This document shows positions 31,745 through 41,976 of a stretch of 64,000 nt of DNA, one piece after another. Source of the stretch: Cervus elaphus (taxonomy: Eukaryota; Chordata; Mammalia; Artiodactyla; Cervidae); NCBI RefSeq assembly GCF_910594005.1, contig NC_057848.1, positions 55,569,616 to 55,633,615 of the forward strand, given 5' to 3'. The notes beneath the pieces were generated by a model, which worked only from the letters and a program-made list of their open reading frames with translations, was not told the DNA's origin and searched no databases. The position numbers and the translations under genes were made by a program. The stretch's first letter is position 1. Every line of letters starts with the position of its first letter.

Positions 31745-32584
31745 AAGTATCAGGAAAAAAGTCTTCAGTTCAGTTCATTTCAGTCACTCAGTCATGTCCA
31801 CTCTTTGCAACCCCATGGACTGCAGCACGCCAGGCTTCCCTGTCCATCACCAACTCCTGGAGCTTGCTCAAATTCATGTCCATCGAGTCGAAGATGCCAT
31901 CCAATCATCTCATCCTCTGTTGTCCCCTTCTCTTACCTTCAATCTTTCCCAGCATCAGGGTCTTTTCAATGAGTGAGTTCTTCACATCAATTGGCCAAAG
32001 TATTGGAGCTTCAGCTTCAGCATCAGTCCTTCCAATGAATATTCAGGGTTTATTTCCTTTAGGATTGACTGGTTTGATCTCCTTGCTGTCCAAGGGACCC
32101 TCAAGAGTCTTCTCGAGCACCACAGTTTGAAAGCATCAATTCTTTGGTGCTCAGCCTTTTTTATTGTCCAGCTCTCACATCCATACATGACTACTGGGAA
32201 AGCCATAGCTTTGACTAGACGCACCTTTGTTGGCAAAGTAATGTCTCTTCTTTTTAACATGCTGTCTAGGTTGTTCATAGCTTTTTTCCCAAGGAGCAGG
32301 TGTCTTTTAATTTCATGGCTGCAGTCACCATCTGCAGTGATTTTGGAACCCAAGAAAATACAGTCTGTCACTGTTTCCATTGTTTCCCCATCTATTTGCA
32401 GTGAAGTGATGGGACCAGATGCCATGAACTTAGTTTTTTGAATGTTGAGTTTTAAGCCAGCTTTTCACTCTCCTCTTTCACTTTCATCAAGAGGCTCTTC
32501 ATTCCCTCTTCACTTTCTGCCATAAGGGTGGTATTATCTGCATATCTGAGGTTATTGATATTTCAAGTGCCAGGAAAAAAGTCT
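31745..32584 (-). mobile_element. BovB, 5'-truncated, with 20-bp TSD
   Basis: The element 31765-32564 covers the tail through to the RT core just past YADD (reverse strand TCATATCTGAGG-type segment near 32540). AAGT(AT/GC)CAGGAAAAAAGTCT at 31745-31764 and 32565-32584 is a TSD with two mismatches. The antisense of this region yields open frames that recur in every BovB copy. Confidence 0.95.
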
Positions 32585-32639
32585 AGATAGCTATAGTTGA
32601 TGGACAGCCATTTTTCTCTAAGGTGCTTGAGAAATAGAT

Positions 32640-33160
32640 GATTTAAAGGAGCATGGGCATGGCAGGCTATACCATGCCCACTCTAAAAATGTCCACAGCC
32701 TAATCCTCAGAGCCTGTTATCTTACATGGCCAAACAGTCTTGGGACATGTGATGTAGTTAAGGATTTCAGGTTGGAGAGATGATCCGAGGTTATCCAGGT
32801 GGACCCATTGTCATTATAAAGACCTTATAAGACCTTATACAGAGAGAGGCAGGAAACTCAGAGTCAGAAGGAGATATGACAATGAAAGCAGAGGTCAGAG
32901 AGATTTGAAAATGCTGGGTTGCTGGCTTTGAAAGTGGAGGAAGGCGTCCTCCACTAAGACATGCGGGCAGCCTCAAGAAGCTGGAAAAGGGAATGAAACC
33001 CATTTTCTGGTGAAGCCTCCCAAAGGAACACAGCCTTGCCGATTCCTTGATATTAGGAATTCTGTCCTCCAGAACTTGAAGATCATAAATCTGTGTGATT
33101 TCAAACCACTGCTTTTGTGATAATGTGTTAACAGTAACATTAGGAAACTACTGCTGTAGG
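32640..33160 (+). mobile_element. MLT1-type LTR (ERVL-MaLR)
   Basis: An old solo LTR-like remnant: AATGTCCACAGCCTAATCCTC, CCAGGTGGACCCATTGTCAT, ACACAGCCTTGCCGATTCC and CTCCAGAACTTGAAGATCATA follow MLT1-class LTRs. No internal viral genes are present. Confidence 0.65.
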
Positions 33161-33408
33161 TGGAATGCCCTCCAACAGGACTTGTTCTTTTCTTCCTAAG
33201 AACTAATAGATCGTGGCCATGCTTTTACTCCTCCAAACTGGAATCTCAGAGGTGGTGGACGAGGCGCATGCTGTAGTTGATAGGAAGTATCATCTGATGT
33301 CTCTCATTCCACTTGGAACTCAGGATCTTCTTCCAGCATTCTTAGTGAAGGCACTTTCCTCCAGCCTCTCCTGCGCGCTTCCTTAAAAAGCACAACAAGT
33401 CAGGGACT

Positions 33409-33525
33409 CCCGGGCAGTCCAGTGGTTAAGAGTCGGTGCTTCCACTGCAGGCGCCCAGGAAGTAAGATCTTGCATGCCTCAAAGAGTGGCCATACTGACT
33501 CCTCCCTACCACCCCAAAAAAGCAT
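33409..33525 (+). mobile_element. CHR-type SINE, diverged
   Basis: GGGACTCCCGGGCAGTCCAG head and AAGTAAGATCTTGCATGCCTC body; the middle is shortened. Confidence 0.85.
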
Positions 33526-33564
33526 AGCATGTTATATCCTTCTCTCATTTTTCTAATCAAAATT

Positions 33565-34310
33565 ATTCAAAAGTTCCCCATCACCCAAGGAATAAAATTT
33601 CAACTCTTCACCATTCCATTCAAGCATCTGGCCCTAAATTGCCTTTTGCCTTTCTGGACCCCCCTTTTACTGTTTCAGGCTTCCTAGGTTCCAATCACAT
33701 GCAGCTTCCTGCTCTCCCTGGCCTTGCTCTGGTCACATGGCCCCATGTCCCTGCCTTACGCTTAGGCTGTTTTCAGGGGCAAGTGTATCCCTTCCTCCCT
33801 TTCTTGCATTAAGCTGAGGACTGGCTCCCCCAGTGGATTACCAATTGTTGTTGTTTTAGTCACTAAATCGTGTCCCAACTCTTTTGTGACCCTATGGACT
33901 GTAGCCCACCAGGCTTCTCTGCCCATGGGGATTCTCCAGGCGAGGATATTGGAGTGGGTTGCCATGCCCTCCTCCAGGAGATCTTCCTGACCCAGGGATC
34001 AAAACTGCATCTACTGCATTGGCAGGTGGATTCTTTACCACTGAGTCACCAGGGAAGCCCAGATTACTGGTACCTCCCTTCAGCCCCTTAGCATTCCACG
34101 TCATTAGATTTTTACACATTTGCCTGCCACCCTGAAGCATAAACACGATGAGGACAGGAACAGTGGACAAATAAATTCATAATTAGTAAATAAGCAAATT
34201 TCTTAATGATCTCTTCTCTCTAACCTCTGCCCCCACCACCATGTTCCCTACACACACACACACACACACACAGAGCCATACATATAGTAGTCACTCAATA
34301 AATGCTGAAA
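33565..34310 (+). mobile_element. L2-like LINE, split by Bov-tA
   Basis: CATTCAAGCATCTGGCCCTAA and GCTCTCCCTGGCCTTGCTCTG are L2-like; after the SINE, GTAGTCACTCAATAAATGCTG matches the L2 end. The intervening part includes (CA)n at 34251-34272. Family call is moderate. Confidence 0.55.
33845..34062 (-). mobile_element. Bov-tA SINE
   Basis: Reverse-complement Bov-tA, from TTGTTGTTTTAGTCACTAAAT to TGAGTCACCAGGGAAGCCC. Confidence 0.93.
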
Positions 34311-34414
34311 AAAGGAGTTTGCATTGGAGTCAAACATGACAGAGCTGCAATTACTACTGTCCATATTTCTCAAATGCTCTTTCCACTCTGCTAAGGAGAA
34401 AAGGTGATGGGATG

Positions 34415-34684
34415 TAGGATTAGGGGTTGGAGAGGTCTGGGTTCAAATACAGGCTCTGACACATACTAACTTGTGTGACTCTAGACAAGGTACTGAATAT
34501 CAGTGTGCTGCAGTTTCCTCGTTTATAAACTGGGAAGAATGACAACACCTTCTTCCATAGAGCTATGGTTAGTGCAATGAGGAAATATGTTCAAAACCCT
34601 TACCACAGTAACTAGCATGAAGGAGGCAGTGTATGTGTCAGATGTTAGTGGCAAGATGATGATAATGATAATGATGATTGTATT
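34415..34684 (+). mobile_element. MIR SINE
   Basis: GTCTGGGTTCAAATACAGGC, GTGTGACTCTAGACAAGGTAC and CAGTTTCCTCGTTTATAAAC give a long MIR copy that ends in (GATGAT/AATGAT) sequence where the L1 below was inserted. Confidence 0.75.
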
Positions 34685-35016
34685 TTGGGTTTAAAATTTG
34701 TATTGGCATATAGTTGATTTAGTGTTGTGTTAGTTTCTGTTGTACATCAAAGTGAATCAGTTATACATAGACATATATCTATTCCTTTTTAGATTTTCTT
34801 CCCATGAAGGTCTTCACAGAGTAGTGTTCCCTATGCTATACAGTAGGTTCTTACTGGTTATCTATTTTATATAGTAATTTGTACATATCAATCCCAATCT
34901 CCCAATTTATCCCTCCCCTCCTTTATGCCCAGGTAGCCATACATTGGTTTCCACATCTGCACTTCTACTTCTCATTTGTATCCCCCCTTTTTCTTAGATT
35001 CTACATATAAGTGATA
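34685..35016 (-). mobile_element. L1 3' UTR, inserted in or beside MIR
   Basis: TAGTTGATTTAGTGTTGTG, AAGTGAATCAGTTATACATAG and CTATGCTATACAGTAGGTTC are the minus-strand L1 tail. The 15-bp string AATGATGATTGTATT occurs just left (34670-34684) and again at 37932-37946, beyond the nested insertions, which fits a TSD. Confidence 0.8.
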
Positions 35017-35226
35017 GGGATTCCCAGGTGGTGCAGTGGCTAAAGAATCTGCCTGAAATGCAGGAGATCCAGGTTCAATCCCTGGGTTGGGAAGATCCCC
35101 TAAAGGAGGCATGGCAACCCACTCCAGTATTCTTGCCTGGAGAATTCCATGGACAGAGGAGCGTGACAGGCTACAGTCCATAGGGTCCCAAAGAGTTGGA
35201 CACGACTGAAGTGACTGAACACGCAC
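35017..35226 (+). mobile_element. Bov-tA SINE in L1
   Basis: GGGATTCCCAGGTGGTGCAG head to ACACGACTGAAGTGACTGAAC tail; the only recognisable L1 sequence ends exactly at its start. Confidence 0.93.
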
Positions 35227-35236
35227 GTAAGCTATA

Positions 35237-37700
35237 TAGTTCAGTTCAGTTCAGTTCAGTTCAGTCATGTCCAACTCTTTGCGACCACATGAACTGCAGC
35301 AAGCCAGGCCTCCCTGTCCACCACCAACTGCCGGAGTCTACCCAAACCCATGTCTATTGAGTCGGTGATGCCATCCAACCATCTCATCCTCTGTCATCCC
35401 CTTCTCCTCTTGCCCCCAATCCCTCCCAGCATCAGGGTCTTTTCCAATGAGTCAGCTCTTCGCATCAGGTGGCCAAAGTACTGGAGTTTCAGCTTCAGAA
35501 TCAGTCCTTCCAATGAACACCCAGGACTGATCTCCTTTAGGATGGACTGGTTGGATCTCCTTGCAGTCCAAGGGACTCTCAAGAGTCTTTTCCAACACCA
35601 CAGTTCAAAAGCATCAATTCTTCGTCACTCAGCTTTCTTTATAGTCCAACTCTCACATCCACACATGACTACTGGAAAAACCAAAGCCTTGACCAGACGG
35701 ACCTTTGTGGACAAAGTAATGTCTCTACTTTTTAAAATGCCGTCTAGGTTGGTCATAACTTTGCTTCCAAGGAGAAAGCGTCTTTTAATTTCATGGCTGC
35801 AGTCACCATCTGCAGTGACTTTGGAGCCCCAAAAAATAAAGTCAGCTACTGTTTCCACTGTTTGCCCATCTATCTGCCATGAAGTAATGGGACTGGATGC
35901 CATGATCTTGGTTTTCTGAATATTGACCTTTAAGCCAACTTTTTCACTCTCCTCTTTCACTTTCATCAAGAGGTGCTTTAGTTCTTCTTCACTCTCTGCC
36001 ATAAGGGTGGTGTCATCTGCATATCTGAGGTTATTGATATTTCTCCCAGCAATCTTGATTCCAGCTTGTGCTTCTTCCAGCCCAGCGTTTCTCATGATGT
36101 ACTTTGCACATAAGTTAAATAAGCAGGGTGACAGTATACAGCCTTGACATACTCCTTTTCCTATTTGGAACCAGTCTGTTGTTCCATGTCCAGTTCTAAC
36201 AGTTGCTTCCTGACTTGCGTACAGGTTTCTCGAGAGGCAGGTCAGGTGGTCTGGTATTCCCATCTCTTTCAGAGTTTTCCACAGTTTATGGTGATCCACA
36301 CAGTCAAAGGCTTTGGCATAGTCAATAAAGCAGAAATAGATGTTTTTCTGGAACTCTCTTGCTTTTTCGATAATCCAGCAGATGTTGGCAAGTTGATCTC
36401 TGGTTCCTCTGTCTTTTCTAAAACCAGCTTGAACATTTGGAAGTTCACGGTTCATGCATTGCTGAAGCCTGGCTTGAAGAATTTTGAGCATTACTTTACT
36501 AGCATGTGAGATGAGTGCAATTGTGCGGTAGTTTGAGCATTCTTTGGCATTGCCTTTCTTTGGGACTGGAATGAAAACTGACCTTTTTCAGTCCTGTGGC
36601 CACTGCTGAGTTCTCCAAATTTGCTGACATATTGAGTGCAGCACTTTCACAGCATCATCTTTTAGGATTTGAAATAGCTCAACTGGAATTCCATCACCTC
36701 CACTAGCTTTGTTTGTAGTGATGCTTCCTAGTCCCACTTGACTTCACATTCCAGGATGTCTGGCCCTAGGTGAGTGTGAGTGATCACACCATCATGATTA
36801 TCTGGGTCATGAAGATCTTTTTTGTACAGTTCTTCTGTGTATTCTTGCCACCTCTTCTTCATATCTTCTGCTTCTGTTAGGTCCATACCATTTCTGTCCT
36901 TTATTGAGCCCATCCGTGGGCTCTTTCACTTGAAAGAGTGAAATGTTCCCTTGGTATCTCTAATTTTCTTGAAGAGATCTCTAGTCTTTCCCATTCTACT
37001 GTTTTCTTCTATTTCTTTGCATTGAGTGCTGAGGAAGGCTTTATCTCTCCTGCTATTCTTTGGAAATCTGCATTCAAATGGGAATATCTTTCCTTTTCTC
37101 CTTTGCTTTTCGCTTCTCTTCTTTTCAAAGCTATTTGTAAGGCCTCCTCAGACAGCCATTTTGCTTATTTTCATTTCTTTTTCTTGGGGATGGTCTTGAT
37201 TCCTGTCTCCTGTACAATGTCTCGAACCTTCATCCATAGTCATCAGGCACTCTGTCTATCAGATCTAGTCTCTTAAATCTATTTCTCACTTCCATTGTAT
37301 AGTCATAAGTGATTTGATTTAGGTCATACCTGAATGGTCTGGTGGTTTTCCCCACTTTCTTCAATTTAAGTCTGAATTTGGCAATAAGGAGTTCATGATC
37401 TGAGCCACAATCAGCTCCTGGTCTTGTTTTTGCTGACTGTATAGAGCTTCTCCATCTTTGGCTGCAAAGAGTATAATCAATCTGATTTCGGTGTTGACCA
37501 TCTGGTGATGTCCATGTAGAGTCTTCTCTTGTGTTGTTGGAAGAGTGTGTTTGCTATGACCAGTGCATTCTCTTGGTAGAACTCTATTAGCCTTTGCCCT
37601 GCTTCATTCTGTACTCCAAGGCCAAGTTTGCCTGTTACTCCAGGTGTTTCTTGACTTCCTACTTTTGCATTCCAGTAAGCTATAATGTGTGATATAATTG
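35237..37700 (-). mobile_element. BovB, the longest copy in the window
   Basis: About 2.46 kb of a roughly 3.2-kb BovB, minus strand. The left end has the typical five AGTTC units of the BovB tail. It retains the C-terminal part of the endonuclease, the linker and the RT. Its right edge is uncertain by about 20 bases. Confidence 0.95.
35625..36491 (-). pseudogene. BovB reverse transcriptase, 288-codon open frame
   Basis: The frame covers the RT palm region from the QARLQQCMNRELPNVQAGFR segment through motif A (FIDYAKAFDCVDH), an intact motif B (GVCQGCILSPCLFNL) and the catalytic YADD to the C-terminal domain. It is the best preserved RT core here. Upstream sequence continues the protein in another frame and the N-terminal endonuclease is incomplete, so it cannot work as a whole ORF2. 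Confidence 0.9.
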
Positions 37701-37724
37701 ATGATTTTTTTTGAAAGAGTGAGT

Positions 37725-37893
37725 CGTTTTAAAAATATTTATGTATTTGGCGGCACCAAGTCTTAGTTGCAGCACATGGGATCTTCAATCTTCATTGTGA
37801 CACATGGGATCTAGTTCCCTGACCAAGAATCAGACTCAGGTCCTCTGCATTGGGAGTGTGGAATCTCAGCCTCTGGACCACCAGGGAAGTCCC
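37725..37893 (-). mobile_element. CHR-type SINE
   Basis: TATTTGGCGGCACCAAGTCTT, TAGTTCCCTGACCAAGAATC and CTGGACCACCAGGGAAGTCCC, reverse-complement CHR. Confidence 0.92.
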
Positions 37894-37952
37894 TGATGAT
37901 TGTGTTATTAACCCAGTAAAAATAATGTTAAAATGATGATTGTATTATTAAC
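37894..37952. repeat. 19-bp direct repeat at the edge of the nest
   Basis: TGATGATTGT(G/A)TTATTAAC occurs at 37894-37912 and 37934-37952, one mismatch, and its first 13 bases again at 34672-34684. These are probably target duplications from successive insertions. Confidence 0.8.
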
Positions 37953-37979
37953 ACTATTTTTAATGGATATGCCTTGTCA

Positions 37980-38140
37980 GCATGGGCTAGTCCCTTCACC
38001 TTCTGGTGAGCTGCCTCAGTTTCCTCATCTCACCATAGTAACAGCCCATACCTGTTTGCTTACCTTGAAGGCTATATTTTAATTATGTAGAAAAAAGACT
38101 TTTCTAAAAAGTTGTGTCAAATTGAAAGTACTAGGTGAAT
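37980..38140 (+). mobile_element. MIR SINE fragment
   Basis: CCTTCACCTTCTGGTGAGCTG and CCTCAGTTTCCTCATCTCAC are the MIR core region, plus strand. Confidence 0.65.
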
Positions 38141-38639
38141 GTTAGACAGCCCCAGCCTAGTTCTGATGTTACTTTACCACATACCTCTCACCAGCAAACA
38201 CCCCTCCACCATGACCAAAATGGAATCCCATCAAGTTAATGAAAATTAATTCTAATGATAATTTTTAAATTACAAAAATCATTTTCTAAATCATAGTCAT
38301 TTCTAAATCTTTTCCTTACACTGTAGATCACAGTGGAATTATCTTTATGAGAGTACCCATTTTGTGAACAGCCCAAGGGCTTTTTTTTTTTCTCCTTTCG
38401 GTTTTTCTTTTCAACACGAGATCTGACATCAGTCTCAAAATTGAGACCGGGTGGGAACTTTGTCAAGTTCAAGTCATCTCTGCAGCACCGCTGCTTTGCT
38501 CTGTTTTTAATGAGCTGGCGTCCTCCTTTTAAGACCGACTGAAGTGAACTTGGATCAGACCCTTAGTCCTGAAACAATGCATCCTACCTTTGTTGAAGCC
38601 CAAAGAGCTTTTCTGTGCAAAGGCCAGTGTGTCTGAACA
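38141..38639. other. Unique sequence, no gene seen
   Basis: T run at 38379-38392 followed by a mixed-composition stretch leading into the GC-rich block. Nothing recognised. Confidence 0.4.
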
Positions 38640-39010
38640 AATGGCATTCCGCGCATTTTCGCGGCTGCGGCTCCAGCCTCAGCGGGATTCCAGTGCATTC
38701 TTGGCAGTCGGGCTCCTCTGCTCTGGCAGGGGGTCAGCCCGGGGCCAGTGGGGTCAAGGAACCTCCGCAGGCTGCTTGGGCTCCTGTGTGCACAGCTGAC
38801 AGCTTCAGGGCCAGCCCCCTGGCAAGCGCACGTCTCTAAGGAGGGGCTGCCTGGGGGAGGGGCGGGGACTCCCCTTCCTTAAGGAAGCCCCTGCGAGCAG
38901 CCAAGCTGTGGGAAACTCACTGAGACGAGGTTACGGCCACTGTGGTCCCGGTCCCAGCTGGCCCTCCTCCGAAGTGTCTCAGGCCCATCAAAAGGCCCCG
39001 TGCAGGAAGG
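38640..39010. promoter_or_regulatory. GC-rich block with GC box and kB-like palindrome
   Basis: Roughly 60% or more GC with about 20 CpG sites, unlike its AT-rich surroundings. It holds GGGGCGGGG (GC box, 38860-38867), directly joined to GGGGACTCCCC (38864-38874; fits the NF-kB consensus) and the 14-bp palindrome CTTCCTTAAGGAAG (38874-38887). This could be a promoter or enhancer core. There is no transcript evidence, and I estimate CpG density as borderline for a CpG island. Confidence 0.35.
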
Positions 39011-39711
39011 AAATCCTACGGGCAGTGCTTATGCTTGGGGAGAGGGCTTGTGGGTGAGTTCCTTTTCTTCTTTAGAGTCACTGGATTTGTTCATTGATTG
39101 GAACAATGACTGTACAGGCTCCTGGAATAGCATTGAACCACCCCACCCCAAAAGGCCACAGCCCTGGTGCGTTGTTACCCACAAAGTGTGATTAGGCGTG
39201 ATTTCCAGAAGGCCTCTTTGAAAATGTGGGAATGTGTGTGGAGTGAGACAGGGTGGGGATGGAGAGGGTTTTGCACGTGAAGTCACTAGCACTTATGAAC
39301 TTCTGACCTGGGGTTGGAGTGTCTGCTTTTGCTGTCTGGAAGGCTGGACCTGGGGGCAACAGGCCACAGGAGAGAGCAGTTTGGTTTGTGTGGGACTAGG
39401 AAGGGAATGTGGAAAGCAAAAGGCAAAGCATGTGAGCAAATGCCCTGTGGGTGTACATGTGTGTGTATGTGTGTGTGTCTGCTCTCCAAGCAAGAGAGTA
39501 GTCACACTGTAAAGGAAGAAAGGGGTAAAGATCTGACATAAGAATGCAAAGTTTTCTGGGAAAGTTTAGGAAGGCAGACTAGAAACTGCACCTTCCGGTC
39601 CTGGCCTTATTTCCTCATTTACAAAATGAGAAGGTGAGGCCCGCGCAGTCCATTCTTGGCAGTCGGGCTCTCTGCTCTGACAGGGGGTCAGCCGGGGGCC
39701 AGTGGGGTCAA
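38696..39711 (+). repeat. 62-bp dispersed direct duplication
   Basis: 38696-38757 and 39651-39711 share CATTCTTGGCAGTCGGGCTC...CCAGTGGGGTCAA with two substitutions and a one-base gap. The sequence is not a recognised transposon; the second copy joins directly to an old hAT-type element. Confidence 0.9.
39011..39650. other. Unique sequence, short (TG)n
   Basis: A TG-rich run lies at about 39450-39480. A MIR-like snippet TTTCCTCATTTACAAAATGAG is at 39610-39630. No gene is supported. Confidence 0.4.
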
Positions 39712-40022
39712 AGTTGCCACTGGTGACGTGTGGCTGTTGAACCCTGGGAAGCTGGCTGGTCTGGATTGAGATGTGTGGTAAGTGGAAAATACACACCAGA
39801 TTTCGGAGACTTAATGTGAAAAAAAAGAAAGTGAACTATCTTACTACTAATTTTTAAAATATTGATTACAGGTTGAGATAACAATATTTGGGGTATGTCA
39901 CGTTAAGGGAAATCTATTCCCAGAATCAAGTTCACCTGTCCGTTTTCTCTTTTGAACATGGCTACTAGAAAGTTGAAATTACACATGTGGCGCACATTGT
40001 ATTGCACAGTGATACAGCACTT
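39712..40022. mobile_element. MER-class non-autonomous DNA transposon
   Basis: GAGATGTGTGGTAAGTGGAAAA, CACCAGATTTCGGAGACTTAA, GGCTACTAGAAAGTTGAAAT and TGTATTGCACAGTGATACAGC follow a widespread old mammalian element with terminal 'GTGGCTA' motifs (hAT-Charlie like). I am sure it is a repeat and less sure of its name. Confidence 0.6.
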
Positions 40023-40304
40023 GGGCAGCACTGGGATGTACAGTTATAATTCTTAGAGGCCCTTAAAATTCCCCGCAGAAATATCACCCAATACAAGTCC
40101 CACTGAAGGGAGGAGTTTGGGGGAGGCTGGCTCAGAGCATAATCTGAAGCAGTCTGCCATAAGCAGGGAGTTTCTTTGAAATCTCACGTTTTCATTTTAT
40201 AAATGCCCATGTGTTTGTTTTAATATAGAAGTAACAAGTCTAAAAAAGGAAAAACAAAATTCTCTCCCTGCCTTCACTTTCTAATTAATACCTTTAAGCA
40301 ACAG

Positions 40305-40496
40305 ACAGGGAGCTCAGGGCTGGTGCACTGGGATGACCCATCACCAGAGGGATGAGATGGGGGGTTCAGGATGGGGAACACATGTACACCCATGGCTGAT
40401 TCATGTGAATGTATGGCAAAAACCACCACAATATTGTAAAGTAATTAGCCTCCAATTAAAATAAATAAATAATAAATAAAATAAATTAAATTAAAG
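40305..40496 (+). mobile_element. L1-BT 3' end
   Basis: AGCTCAGGGCTGGTGCACTG, CATGGCTGATTCATGTGAATG and AAAGTAATTAGCCTCCAATT, then an AATAAATAA-type tail. About 190 bp of 3' UTR only. Confidence 0.93.
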
Positions 40497-41616
40497 AAAA
40501 AGAAGACATACGTTTTCTCCGCTGGTTTCAAGTCCTATCCTGTGGCCAGCACACTGTCTTGGAGCCCTAAGGGTCTGCCGGCCTCAGTTTGGGAAGCATG
40601 GGCGGCGATGTCTCAAAGGGCCCGGCTGTCTTTTAGTGTCTATAGGAGGCTCCTGAGTTCCTAATTGCCACATGTCCCCTTTTGTTCTAGGGTTCTCACC
40701 TTTGCTCCCCACCCCTTCGAGTTCCCGAGGCCTTGGGAGTGGATTGAGCCAAGGAGAAAGGACAGAAACAGCCTTTCTTTCTCTTTTGTAGCCAGAGAAC
40801 TATGCACACAGGTGCCCTGTAAATACTTGGCATATTGAATAGTTCAGTAACCAGAACTGGGGGCCCAGCCTGCCTCCCACAGCCCCGCCGGCCCCCGCTG
40901 CTGCTGGCAGTGTGAAAAGGTCTTTCAAAATGGTCCTGTTTGAAAATTCACTAGGGAAGAAAGCCGCCTCCAGTTCTTTGAGGGAAGCAGATAGGGGCTA
41001 GAAACCAAATGATAAATAAGCCAGTGAGGTAAGAAATCAATTTGGAACCAGTACAATTCAGAAAATCATGGGATGCACCATCACCAAACTAGACTGTAAC
41101 CCTTAGCGAAGTTACACCTCCATCAGTGGAGTAAGTCAGGATGGCTCTCTTGTGGGCAAATTTCATTTTCTCTCTCCTCACCCTGAATGAGCTCTCCAAT
41201 GAGCTTGACTGGCTCTTGTTGACACCTTTTTCCACTTTAATATTCCCGTTTAGACTAACAATTCTAACTGCCCTTAACTTTCAAAGATGCCAACAGTGTC
41301 CAGCTCTGAGCCACTCACCAGGCTGCAGCCTCCCCCAGTCTTGGTGCAGGGGGCTCCTACATCCTGAAACAGAACCCTTGGAAGTTACAAATATTTTTAT
41401 CTAGCTGATTTGATAACTGGTCTTGAAATGGAGCATATACTAATTCCAATCAAGCCTGGTAGAATCTTCAGAGCCCTGTTTCCACCAGCAGGTGGGAACT
41501 AAAATTAGTCCCACTGCTCTGTGGCTTGGGCTAGCCACTGAGCACAGATGAGCTTGTCAAGCTGCAGTCTTCTGCTTCAACTTGCCATCATTCACCCATC
41601 AATGATTGTTTCTTTC
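40497..41616. other. Unique sequence, no gene seen
   Basis: A GC-rich piece lies at about 40860-40910 (CCCCGCCGGCCCCCGCTGC). No repeat recognised and no domain in the 87-residue frame at 41141-41404. Confidence 0.4.
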
Positions 41617-41761
41617 TTTTAAAAAATATTAGATTTGCTTATTTATTTTTGGCCACACCACGAGGCTTGTGGAATCTTAGTTCCCCAACCAGGGATCAAA
41701 CCTGGGCCTTCGACAGCGAAAGCACCGAGTCCTAACCACTGGACTGCCAGGGAGCTCCCTT
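41617..41761 (-). mobile_element. CHR-type SINE, host of a Bov-tA insertion
   Basis: TTATTTTTGGCCACACCACG, TTAGTTCCCCAACCAGGGATC and ACTGGACTGCCAGGGAGCTC. A Bov-tA lands at its right edge. Confidence 0.92.
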
Positions 41762-41976
41762 GTGTATGTCTGTTAATCGCTCAGTCAGTCACAGCCCATG
41801 GGCTATAGCCTGCCAGGCTCCTCTATCCATGGAATTCTCCAGGCAAGAGTACTGGAGTGGGTTGCCATTCCCTTCTCTAGAGGATCTTCTCAACCTAGGG
41901 ATTAAACTCAGGTCTCCTGCATTGCAGGCAGATTCTTTACCATCTGAATCACCAGGGAAGCCCAGGGAACTCCCTT
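41749..41976 (-). mobile_element. Bov-tA SINE inserted in CHR, 13-bp TSD
   Basis: The element 41762-41963 runs from CGCTCAGTCAGTCACAGCCC to CTGAATCACCAGGGAAGCCC. AGGGA(G/A)CTCCCTT at 41749-41761 and 41964-41976 is the duplicated CHR target, itself a near-palindrome. Confidence 0.93.

Noticed and set aside
32640..33160. Intact endogenous retrovirus
   Set aside because: Only an old MLT1-type LTR remnant is visible; no gag, pol or env frame lies beside it.
35350..35919. 189-residue plus-strand open frame, with relatives at 9621, 15888, 31864, 46351 and 58212
   Set aside because: It is the antisense of BovB ORF2 and recurs wherever BovB does. The open antisense frame follows from BovB codon composition; no domain or start context supports a gene.
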